In this document: positions 54,771-62,995 of the stretch, in pieces
Layout of the letters: the number at the start of each line of letters is the position of its first letter
Position numbering within the stretch: position 1 is the first letter of the stretch
Origin: Clostridiales bacterium
GTDB taxonomy: Bacteria; Bacillota; Clostridia; Christensenellales; Borkfalkiaceae
DNA: 64,000 nucleotides
Assembly (NCBI GenBank): GCA_015055865.1
Contig: SVHK01000002.1
Coordinates: 1-64,000 of the forward strand
Reading direction: 5' to 3'
The notes under the pieces: generated by a model
The model's input: only the letters and a program-made list of their open reading frames with translations
What the model was told of the DNA's origin: nothing
Databases searched by the model: none
Position numbers and translations under genes: made by a program

Positions 54771-55539
54771 CGAATACGGAAGTAAGAAGCAGTAAACAAC
54801 CGCTGATGACGTAATAGGCGGGATAGGGGATAAAGACGGAGCTTGCCAAAATCATCGCGCCCCCCGAAAAGAAACGTTTAGAGTTGCTTTTTGCGAATGC
54901 GATATTTCGTTTTTTGCGTTTTACGGGCATAGCCGTTTTTATCGGGTATTCTTTAGGAATTGAGTCGTTGCTTTTTAAGGCTTTATATAATTTGTTTCCG
55001 TCGATATTTAAAATTCCGAGTTTCTCTATCAAGCTTTGCGCTTCTAAAGTCGCTTTATCAAATAAAAGTACGGGTGCGGGTTCTTGTTTGAGTTTAGGGT
55101 AAAAACGTGCAATATCGTCGCAGGTAATTTCGTTAAATTTAAAAATCGGAAAAAACGCGTAGCCTTGTAAAAAAAGTTTGCTTAAATTGTTTTCGTCTTT
55201 CTTTTGCGCGTATTCGTTGGTGGTGTTCGGAGCGTTGAGTAGGCTTAAAAGGAAAGGAAGTATAGGTTTGAAAAAATTAATAATTTCTTCTTCCGTTGCG
55301 AGTTTTAAATAAAAACAAAGCGACTCTTTTTCGTCTTCTTCCGATTTTTTCAAAGCAAAAAGTTCGCGTTTCTTTTTTAAATACAAAGATAATAGATAGC
55401 TTCCAGCAAGTCCGAATGAAACGGACAAAATCAAAGAAAAAATAAGCGGTATTTTGAAATATCGCAATAAGAATAAAGCGCAAAAACCAAGAAAGGCAAA
55501 GGTAAAAATAAGGTCTGAATAATAAGCGGATTTTTTCAT
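54748..55539 (-). CDS. Membrane protein of unknown function
   Basis: 263 aa; TM pairs at both ends with a soluble middle region. Confidence 0.75.
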   Translation of the reverse strand: MKKSAYYSDLIFTFAFLGFCALFLLRYFKIPLIFSLILSVSFGLAGSYLLSLYLKKKRELFALKKSEEDEKESLCFYLKLATEEEIINFFKPILPFLLSLLNAPNTTNEYAQKKDENNLSKLFLQGYAFFPIFKFNEITCDDIARFYPKLKQEPAPVLLFDKATLEAQSLIEKLGILNIDGNKLYKALKSNDSIPKEYPIKTAMPVKRKKRNIAFAKSNSKRFFSGGAMILASSVFIPYPAYYVISGCLLLLTSVFVRIFGYR

Positions 55540-55634
55540 ATTTTAATTTTTGCCGAAAAAACACCGTTTTAAACTTGAAAAACGGCGGAAAATATAGTAT
55601 AATGTAGGAAATGAAGTCAAGGAGAAAGGTATAG

Positions 55635-56801
55635 ATGCGGATAGGTTTATTCGGTGGTTCGTTCGACCCCGTGCATATCGAACACGTCAATCTTGTAAAA
55701 AACGCAATCGATTGCCTTGCACTTGATAAATTGATTGTTTTGCCTGCGCATACTCCGCCTCACAAACGGGGCAAGACTTTGACTTTGGACGAAACGCGTC
55801 TTGAGATGTGCCGTTTGGCGTTTTCAGAGCTTGAAAAAGTGGAAGTAAGCGGTTACGAGCTTGAAAAAGGCGGAGTGAGTTATACTTTTGAAACTTGTCA
55901 ATATTTTCGTTCGCTATATCCCAACGCTCAACTGTTTTGGTTTGTTGGAACGGATATGTTGCGAGATTTTCCTTCTTGGAAAAAACCCGATAAAATTCTT
56001 GAACTGGTAACGCTTGCCGTTTGCGCTCGCGCGGAAAAAGGCGAATGGTTAAAAAAAGAAAAAGAACATTTTTATCGTTTATTTAAAAAAGAGTTTGCTC
56101 TCATTGATTACGAAGGAAAGGAACTTTCTTCTACGAAAATTAGAGTTCTTGCGGCGGCGGGCGAAGATATAAACGAGTTCGTTGGCGAGAAACTTGCTAA
56201 ATACATCAAAGAAAAGGGCTTGTACGAAATTCAAGGCGCGTTTGAAGCTTTGGCTTTAGAAAAAACGAGCCGTAAAGAGCACAGTATTCGCGTTGCTGAG
56301 ATGGCGGTAAAAAGAGCTCCGTCGCTTGGGATTCCCGAACGCTTGGCGATTACGGCTGCGCTCTTTCACGACTGCGCAAAAAACTTAGAACGGTCATCGC
56401 AGTATTTAAAGGGTTTTCAAATTGCTCAAGACGTACCTGCCCCTGTCGTTCATCAATTTGCAGGCGCGTACGTTGCGGAGAACGTATTTGGTGTGGAAAA
56501 CCAAGACGTTTTAAACGCGATACGTTATCATACGAGCGGTAGAGCGAATATGTCGGCTTTGGAAAGGTTGATTTTTCTTTCGGATATGTTGGAAGATGCT
56601 CGCGATTACGACGTCGTAGAAAAATTAAGGGCGCTTTTTTGGGATAAAACGGACGATTTAACCGTTTGTATGGCGGTGGCGTTACAAGAAAGTTTAAGGT
56701 TCTTAAAAGAAAAGAATGTACCCGTGTACGAATTGACCGTACAAGCGGAACAATATTATAATCGATTTATAGGAGAAAAGTATGGTAGAAATTACGAGTA
56801 A
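55635..56801 (+). CDS. nadD: Bifunctional nicotinate-nucleotide adenylyltransferase (NadD) / HD-domain YqeK-like hydrolase
   Basis: N-terminal GLFGGSFDPVHIEHV...SSTKIR; C-terminal HSIRVAEMAVKRAPSLGIPERLAITAALFHDCAKN...HTSGRANMSALERLIFLSDMLEDARDYD. Confidence 0.92.
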   Translation: MRIGLFGGSFDPVHIEHVNLVKNAIDCLALDKLIVLPAHTPPHKRGKTLTLDETRLEMCRLAFSELEKVEVSGYELEKGGVSYTFETCQYFRSLYPNAQLFWFVGTDMLRDFPSWKKPDKILELVTLAVCARAEKGEWLKKEKEHFYRLFKKEFALIDYEGKELSSTKIRVLAAAGEDINEFVGEKLAKYIKEKGLYEIQGAFEALALEKTSRKEHSIRVAEMAVKRAPSLGIPERLAITAALFHDCAKNLERSSQYLKGFQIAQDVPAPVVHQFAGAYVAENVFGVENQDVLNAIRYHTSGRANMSALERLIFLSDMLEDARDYDVVEKLRALFWDKTDDLTVCMAVALQESLRFLKEKNVPVYELTVQAEQYYNRFIGEKYGRNYE

Positions 56802-57153
56802 AGAATTGGCGAATGCGGCGTGTAAAGCATTGGCGGATAAGCGCGGTAGAGATATCGTTACGGTATACGTTCGCGAAAAGACGGCGCTTTGCGATTATTT
56901 CGTTTTGGCAAGCGGAAGCAATCCTTCCCAAATTCGCGCAATGGGGGAAAGAGTGGAAGAATTGATTTCTAAAGAATATAATATCGACCCGACCCGAACG
57001 GAAGGGGTGCGCGACGGTAGATGGGCGGTTATCGATTACGGGGACGTAATCGTGCATATTTTTAACGACGATACCCGTTTGTTTTATCATCTGGAACGCC
57101 TTTGGGGGGACGGGGAAAATCTTGAAAAATACGTTGATCCCGACCAAGATTAA
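56782..57153 (+). CDS. rsfS: Ribosome silencing factor
   Basis: REKTALCDYFVLASGSNPSQIRAMGERVEE...EGVRDGRWAVIDYGDVIVHIFNDDTRLFYHLERLWGD. Confidence 0.94.
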   Translation: MVEITSKELANAACKALADKRGRDIVTVYVREKTALCDYFVLASGSNPSQIRAMGERVEELISKEYNIDPTRTEGVRDGRWAVIDYGDVIVHIFNDDTRLFYHLERLWGDGENLEKYVDPDQD

Positions 57154-57491
57154 TCGGATTTAAAGCGGAACTCTTTCGGCTCGGAATAAATCGTTCGGGC
57201 TTTTGGTTTTGCGCGCTTTTTTTCGACGATATAGTAGATAGGCTCTCGCTCTTTGTTTTTAGGAGCGGGAGTTTCTTGTTTTTGTTCTTCCGTTTTTGTT
57301 TTTTCTGCGTTCAGGCTTGCTTGCCAGCCGATTTTTGCAAGCAATAAAAAATGAACGACGATAAAACAAAATAGAAATAAAAATAACGTCAACGCTACGC
57401 CCGTTAAAGCGTTTGAAGTCAAGAGTCCGTCCGCGTTTTTTGTTAAAAGCGAATTGAAGTTTTTTAAATAGAATAACGAGATAAATTCCAT
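57150..57491 (-). CDS. Small single-TM protein of unknown function
   Basis: 113 aa, TM LTLFLFLFCFIVVHFLLLAKIG then charged tail; stop overlaps rsfS stop in TTAA. Confidence 0.6.
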   Translation of the reverse strand: MEFISLFYLKNFNSLLTKNADGLLTSNALTGVALTLFLFLFCFIVVHFLLLAKIGWQASLNAEKTKTEEQKQETPAPKNKEREPIYYIVEKKRAKPKARTIYSEPKEFRFKSD

Positions 57492-57616
57492 AGTTGAATT
57501 GTATCACGGTAAAGTTTGTAAAGAACGGTCGATAAAAGAAAATCTTTGCCGAAGTTTGGTGAAAAAATCTTGATTTTTGCAGGGATAGAACGCTAAGATG
57601 AAACATAAAATAAGGT

Positions 57617-58315
57617 ATGAATAGCGTGAAAAAATACTCGTGTTTTATTTTGGCGTTGTGCTGTTTGGTCGTATCAGCTTATACGCTTTGTATCAAAGAC
57701 GTTTCTGTCGGCGTTTCGGCGAATGAAGAATTGCACGTGCTAATCGATGCAGGGCACGGCGGTAGGGACGGTGGAGTAACGGGCGTTACGACGGGCGAAA
57801 AAGAAAGCGACGTAAACTTAAAAATTGCCTTTGCACTAAAATCCGAATTGGACGACGCCGGCTTTAAAGTAACGATGACGAGAACGACGCAGTACGGTTT
57901 GACAGACGGGAGCGGTGCGTGGTCAAAGCAAGCAGATATGCGGATAAGGAAAAAGATTATTCAAGAGAATAATCCGTCGCTCGTAGTGTCCTTACATCAA
58001 AATTTTTATCCGACTAGTTCTTCTCCACGCGGTGCGCAGGTGTTTTATTTAAAAAACGATGAAAAAAGTAAAAAGTTTGCTCTTTGCACGCAAAATTGTT
58101 TGAACGAATTATATTCAAAATACGGAGCGCAATCGAGAGTTGCAATGCCGGCGGAATATTATATATTAAAATGCGCTTCTTCGCCTTCCATTATCGTTGA
58201 GTGTGGGTTTATGTCCAATCCGAAAGACGATGGTTTGTTGGATAGCGAAAGCTTTCGTTTGGCGATAGCGAAAAGTGTTTTTTCGGGGATAACCAGGTAT
58301 TATTCTTTGCGGTGA
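57617..58315 (+). CDS. cwlD: N-acetylmuramoyl-L-alanine amidase, CwlD-like (spore cortex)
   Basis: LIDAGHGGRDGGVTG, SDVNLKIAFALKSEL, VVSLHQNFYPTSSSPRGAQVFY, SIIVECGFMSNPKDDGLL. Confidence 0.88.
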   Translation: MNSVKKYSCFILALCCLVVSAYTLCIKDVSVGVSANEELHVLIDAGHGGRDGGVTGVTTGEKESDVNLKIAFALKSELDDAGFKVTMTRTTQYGLTDGSGAWSKQADMRIRKKIIQENNPSLVVSLHQNFYPTSSSPRGAQVFYLKNDEKSKKFALCTQNCLNELYSKYGAQSRVAMPAEYYILKCASSPSIIVECGFMSNPKDDGLLDSESFRLAIAKSVFSGITRYYSLR

Positions 58316-58337
58316 TAAAAAAATAATGAAAATGACG

Positions 58338-58378
58338 AAAATGACGACGAAAGCTTTGCAATCGCTTGTCATTTTTTT
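58338..58378 (+). terminator. Intrinsic terminator overlapping the next promoter's -35
   Basis: AAAATGAC (58338-58345) ... GTCATTTTTTT (58368-58378). Confidence 0.65.
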
Positions 58379-58394
58379 CTCTTTATGTTATAAT
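58366..58394 (+). promoter_or_regulatory. Promoter for mrnC
   Basis: TTGTCA, 17-nt spacer, TATAAT (TGTTATAAT). Confidence 0.75.
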
Positions 58395-58425
58395 GTAGAT
58401 TGAGATAAAACGTAACGGAAGTGGA

Positions 58426-58875
58426 ATGGAAATGCTTTTGCAGGGCGAAAATTTAACTAAAGAGCAAGCGAAACGTACGAACCCCGTAACCCTTGCGTTC
58501 GTAGGCGACGCAGTTTACGCTTTATACGTGAGAGAACGGCTCGTGAAATCAAATGCGGGAAAGGTGGGCGATTATCAACGCTCGTCAGCGAAAATTCTTT
58601 CGGCGCGTGGTCAAAGCGAGTTTTTAGCGGAAATAGAAGAGTTGTTTACGGAAGAAGAAAAAGAAATTTTTCTTCGCGGTAGAAACGCTAAAAAAGCGAC
58701 GAAAAGTAAAAACGCAAGTCCGGCGGAGTACAACCGTTCGACGGGATTAGAGTCGGTTATTGGCTTTTTATATTTAACGGGCGACGTAAAGAGAATAGAA
58801 GAACTATTGTCTGCGTTAGACGATGAAAAGTTCCAAACTATTTGCCAAGCGAGCGCTTTTAAGCCTTCGCATTAA
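58426..58875 (+). CDS. mrnC: Mini-ribonuclease III
   Basis: NPVTLAFVGDAVYALYVRERLV; synteny with rlmB and sigH. Confidence 0.9.
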   Translation: MEMLLQGENLTKEQAKRTNPVTLAFVGDAVYALYVRERLVKSNAGKVGDYQRSSAKILSARGQSEFLAEIEELFTEEEKEIFLRGRNAKKATKSKNASPAEYNRSTGLESVIGFLYLTGDVKRIEELLSALDDEKFQTICQASAFKPSH

Positions 58876-58913
58876 ACGTTTAAGCGATAGAAATATTAGA
58901 AAGGAAGTTGATT

Positions 58914-59636
58914 ATGAAAACGGAAGGAAGAAACGCAGTCGGAGAACTTTTAAAAACGGGCAAAAATATCGATAAGCTTTTAATTGAAAAGGGAGCGCAA
59001 GGTTCGCTTTCCATTTTATTTGCGCAAGCGAGAAGAAAAAATATCCGCGTGCAGTTCGTTGATAAGCTCGTTTTGGATAAGGAAAGCGTAACAGGTCGGC
59101 ATCAAGGCGTCATTGCATTTACGACCGATTACGAATATTACGAGCTTGAAGATATAATCGGGGAAAAGAAAAGCGAAAAGGGCGGGTTTATTATTCTTTG
59201 CGACGGTATTGAAGACGTGCATAATCTTGGTAGCATTATAAGAGTCGCGGAGTGCTCGGGCGCGGACGGCGTGGTAATTCCTAAAACGGGTAGCGCTTCC
59301 GTAACGGAAAGCGTAATCCGTATTTCGGCTGGCGCGGCGGAGCATATGAAGGTGGCTAAGGTCGCAAATTTAAATCAAACGATTGAGTTTTTACAAAAGA
59401 ACGGGTATTGGATTTACGCGCTTGAAGCTGGTGGAGAAGATATTTATAAAGAAAACTTTTCAGGAAACGTTGCGCTCGTTGTGGGCGGAGAAGATAGCGG
59501 GGTTAAACGTTTAACGAAAGAAAAATGCGATAAAGTTTTATCTATACCCTTGCAGGGCAAAGTCAATTCTTTAAACGCGTCGGTTGCGTTGGGTATTGCG
59601 GCTTATGAAGTCGTTAGAAACCGTATAAAAGGTTGA
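58914..59636 (+). CDS. rlmB: 23S rRNA 2'-O-methyltransferase, TrmH family (RlmB-like)
   Basis: RNAVGELLKTGKNIDKLLIEKGAQGS...LCDGIEDVHNLGSIIRVAECSGADGVVIPK. Confidence 0.92.
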   Translation: MKTEGRNAVGELLKTGKNIDKLLIEKGAQGSLSILFAQARRKNIRVQFVDKLVLDKESVTGRHQGVIAFTTDYEYYELEDIIGEKKSEKGGFIILCDGIEDVHNLGSIIRVAECSGADGVVIPKTGSASVTESVIRISAGAAEHMKVAKVANLNQTIEFLQKNGYWIYALEAGGEDIYKENFSGNVALVVGGEDSGVKRLTKEKCDKVLSIPLQGKVNSLNASVALGIAAYEVVRNRIKG

Positions 59637-59643
59637 TGAAAAG

Positions 59644-60225
59644 ATGAACGTGGATATTAAAGACGAGATATTGGTCGAAAAAGCTCGCAATGGAGATAAT
59701 CGCGCGATGGACGAATTGTTGCTTCGGTACGTTGGAGTAGTTCGCAGTAAAGCGCGGAGATTTTTTCTTGTGGGCGGTGAAACGGAAGACCTTATTCAAG
59801 AAGGAATGATAGGCTTGTACCACGCAATTAACGATTATAAAACGGAAGGCGAAAATTTAAGTTTTAAAAATTTTGCTTATCTTTGCGTAACAAGACGGAT
59901 TATCGACGCGGTTAAATCGTCCGCGCGCAAAAAAAATACGCCGTTGAACAGTTACGTTTCTTTGCTGGACGCGGACGAAATGGCCGTGTCGCAAGGCCCG
60001 GAAGACGAATTGATTCGCAACGAAGATAAACGCGAATTTTATCAAAAAATAAGCAAACAATTATCCGATTTCGAATTTCGCGTAACCGTAATGTATATAG
60101 AAGGGATGAGTTGTTTAGAAATTTGCGAAAGTACGGGTAAATCGGAGAAAAGCGTGGACAACGCAATTCAACGCGGTAAGAAAAAACTGCAAAATATTCT
60201 TGGCTTAAACAATCAAGGCAAGTAA
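59644..60225 (+). CDS. sigH: RNA polymerase sporulation sigma factor SigH
   Basis: GETEDLIQEGMIGLYHAINDYK; SLLDADEMAVSQGPEDELI; synteny. Confidence 0.92.
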   Translation: MNVDIKDEILVEKARNGDNRAMDELLLRYVGVVRSKARRFFLVGGETEDLIQEGMIGLYHAINDYKTEGENLSFKNFAYLCVTRRIIDAVKSSARKKNTPLNSYVSLLDADEMAVSQGPEDELIRNEDKREFYQKISKQLSDFEFRVTVMYIEGMSCLEICESTGKSEKSVDNAIQRGKKKLQNILGLNNQGK

Positions 60226-60240
60226 GAAAAGGAGAGAGAA

Positions 60241-61938
60241 ATGGCGTATTTGGCGTTATACCGTATGTTCAGACCGACCACACTCGACGACGTGGTGCGC
60301 CAAGAACATATCGTAACCATTTTGAAAAACCAAATAGAAACGGGCAGAGTGGGGCATGCATATTTATTTTGCGGACCGCGCGGAACGGGTAAGACGAGTA
60401 TTGCGAAAATTTTTGCGTCGGCGATTAATTGCGAAAATCCCGTAAACGGTTCGCCTTGTGGGAAATGTAGCGCTTGCAAGAGCCTTTCCGACCCCTCGAA
60501 TTTGGATATTTCGGAAATCGACGCGGCGTCTAATAACGGCGTTGATGAAATGCGTGATTTGCGAGAAAAAGTGCAATATCCGCCCGTTGCAGGAAAATAT
60601 AAGGTGTATATCATCGACGAAGCGCATATGCTTTCGCAAAACGCTTTCAACGCGCTTTTAAAGACGTTGGAAGAACCGCCGGCGCACGCCGTATTTATTT
60701 TGGCGACGACGGAATCGCAAAAAATTCCCGCGACGATTCTTTCAAGATGTATGCGTTTTGATTTTAAACTGATTCCGCAAGCCGACCTTGAACTTCGCTT
60801 AAAGAAAGTTTTAACGACGATTGGTAAAAAATACGAGGAAGAAGCGGTTTCAGCAATCGCGCGTGCAGGTGCAGGGAGCGTGAGAGATATGCTTTCACTT
60901 GCCGATACTTGCGTTTCTTATTCGGGGGATAAAGTAACTTACGAAGCGGTTAGTGCGGTGCTTGGTAAAGCGGATTTCAGAACGGTAACTTCGCTTTGTT
61001 CCGCTATACTTTTAGGTCAAGTTGGCGAAGCGTTAGAACGTACGGAAGGCGTGCTTTCCACAGGCAAAAACGTCGGCGCACTTTTGGTGGATATTTTGGG
61101 TTTTTTAAACGATTGCGCAGTAGTAAAAACTTGTCGCGACGCGCAAAATATTTTAGCGATGCCCAAAGAAACTTATCAGGAGATAGCGAAAATTTCTCGT
61201 GAAATAGACGGGCACCGTTTGTTGCGTACGACGGAAATTTTCGTAACGCTTGAAAACGATTTGCGGTATTCTGCATCGCCGAGAGTGTTGTTGGAGTCGG
61301 CTGTTTTAAAGGCGAGTATGCCACAAACGGATTACGATATAGAGTCCTTGCTTGCCCGAATTTCGGCGTTGGAGAAGAAACTTGAAAACGGAGTAACGAT
61401 TACGAAAACGGTAAGCGTGGAAACAACGTCGGATTCGCCGAATAAAAAAGAAACGGAAGAACGGGCAAACGAGCCGATTTACGACGCGCCGTTGATGGAC
61501 GAACCGCCTGCTGAGTTTGGCGGATATTACGAAGAACCGACGCCGATAAAGATAGAAGAAAAGAAAGTGGAAGAACCGGTTGCGCCGGTAAAACCGGTCG
61601 TTAAAAAGGCGGTTGCGGGCGATGCGAAATCTACTTACGGTACGTTTTTACGCGCGCTTAGAAGAAATAGTAAAAACGGCGTTTTATTTACGATTTGTAC
61701 CGATTTGGATTATTTGTACGAGGACGACTCGTTCGTTTTGATTACGGAAAGCGAGTCGATATATCGTTCGCTTACCAAACCCGAACATTATCAAATAATA
61801 GAGCAGACGTTCGAATCAATCGGAATAAATCAAGACGGTTTTGCCATTCGTCAGCGTGGTAAAAAGTCTGACGATTTTAATAAGGGAGTCGAAGAACTTA
61901 AACAAAAATTTGCCGGTGTAAAAATCGACGTAAAATAA
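60241..61938 (+). CDS. dnaX: DNA polymerase III subunits gamma/tau
   Basis: MAYLALYRMFRPTTLDDVVRQEHIV; GPRGTGKTSIAKIFA; followed by ybaB and recR. Confidence 0.97.
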   Translation: MAYLALYRMFRPTTLDDVVRQEHIVTILKNQIETGRVGHAYLFCGPRGTGKTSIAKIFASAINCENPVNGSPCGKCSACKSLSDPSNLDISEIDAASNNGVDEMRDLREKVQYPPVAGKYKVYIIDEAHMLSQNAFNALLKTLEEPPAHAVFILATTESQKIPATILSRCMRFDFKLIPQADLELRLKKVLTTIGKKYEEEAVSAIARAGAGSVRDMLSLADTCVSYSGDKVTYEAVSAVLGKADFRTVTSLCSAILLGQVGEALERTEGVLSTGKNVGALLVDILGFLNDCAVVKTCRDAQNILAMPKETYQEIAKISREIDGHRLLRTTEIFVTLENDLRYSASPRVLLESAVLKASMPQTDYDIESLLARISALEKKLENGVTITKTVSVETTSDSPNKKETEERANEPIYDAPLMDEPPAEFGGYYEEPTPIKIEEKKVEEPVAPVKPVVKKAVAGDAKSTYGTFLRALRRNSKNGVLFTICTDLDYLYEDDSFVLITESESIYRSLTKPEHYQIIEQTFESIGINQDGFAIRQRGKKSDDFNKGVEELKQKFAGVKIDVK

Positions 61939-61957
61939 GAAATAAGGAGAAAAAAAT

Positions 61958-62290
61958 ATGGCAGGATTTAAAGGGAATAACGGCGGAATGCAAAACTTGA
62001 TGATGCAAGCAAAGAAGATGCAGGAAGAAATGGAAAAGACGGCGGCTTTGCTTGACGATTGGGAAGTCGTTGGAACGTCGGCTGGCGAGGCAGTCGTCGT
62101 ATATATGAACGCGAAAAAGATTATAAACGGTATTGAATTGGACGAAAGTATCGTAGACCCTACGGACGTAGAAATGCTTGAAGACCTTATTATGGCGGCG
62201 ATTAACGACGGTTACGCAAAAGCGGATAAGGTTTACGAAGAAAAGATGGGGCAATACGGCAATATGGGTTCGCTCGGCGGTTTGCTCTAA
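61958..62290 (+). CDS. YbaB/EbfC family nucleoid-associated protein
   Basis: NLMMQAKKMQEEMEKTAALLDDWEVVGTSAGEAVVVYMNAKK. Confidence 0.94.
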   Translation: MAGFKGNNGGMQNLMMQAKKMQEEMEKTAALLDDWEVVGTSAGEAVVVYMNAKKIINGIELDESIVDPTDVEMLEDLIMAAINDGYAKADKVYEEKMGQYGNMGSLGGLL

Positions 62291-62338
62291 ATAAAAATTG
62301 AGCCGATTCGGTAAATCGAGTCGGTTGAAAAGGTAATT

Positions 62339-62932
62339 ATGGAAATTTTTATTGAACCTATCGGAAAACTGATTAACGAGTTTTCCAAGCTCCCCGGTGT
62401 GGGAAAAAAGACCGCACAACGTTACGCGTATAAAATTATCGATATGTCGGAGTCGGACGCAAGAGCTTTTGCGGACGCGATTATCGGCGTAAAACGCAAG
62501 GTGAAATATTGTAGTATATGCGGTAATTTCACGGAAAAGGAAACGTGTGAAATTTGTTCGACGAGAGAAACGGACGTAATTTGCGTGGTGAAAGAGCCTA
62601 AAGACGTTGTCGCGATAGAAAAATTGCACGAATTTAAAGGGGTTTATCACGTTCTCCACGGCGTTATTGACCCAATGGACGGCATAGGTCCAAACGATAT
62701 TCGAATTCGTGAACTGCTTGCTCGTTTGAACGACGGGAAGGTAAAAGAAGTAATCGTAGCCACCAACCCCGACGTTTCGGGGGACGCGACGGCGATGTAT
62801 TTGGCTCGGCTTATTAAGCCGTTAGGCATTAGCGTAACCCGTCTTGCGCACGGTATTCCCGTTGGTTCTGAGATTGAATATACCGACGACGTAACGCTTA
62901 CGCGTGCGTTTGTAGAACGCAATCAATTATAA
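62339..62932 (+). CDS. recR: Recombination mediator RecR
   Basis: PIGKLINEFSKLPGVGKKTAQRYAYKII; Cys4 zinc finger; Toprim region. Confidence 0.96.
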   Translation: MEIFIEPIGKLINEFSKLPGVGKKTAQRYAYKIIDMSESDARAFADAIIGVKRKVKYCSICGNFTEKETCEICSTRETDVICVVKEPKDVVAIEKLHEFKGVYHVLHGVIDPMDGIGPNDIRIRELLARLNDGKVKEVIVATNPDVSGDATAMYLARLIKPLGISVTRLAHGIPVGSEIEYTDDVTLTRAFVERNQL

Positions 62933-62949
62933 AAAAGGAATTAAAATAA

Positions 62950-62984
62950 AAAAACTCCGCGTTTTTGTAAACGCGGAGTTTTTC
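62950..62984. terminator. Terminator between convergent genes
   Basis: AAAAACTCCGCGTT...AACGCGGAGTTTTT. Confidence 0.88.
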
Positions 62985-62995
62985 GTTATTGTCGT

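Noticed and set aside
61898-62659. Minus-strand ORF (253 aa) opposite ybaB/recR
   Set aside because: Antisense to ybaB and recR; composition typical of spurious reverse-frame ORFs.
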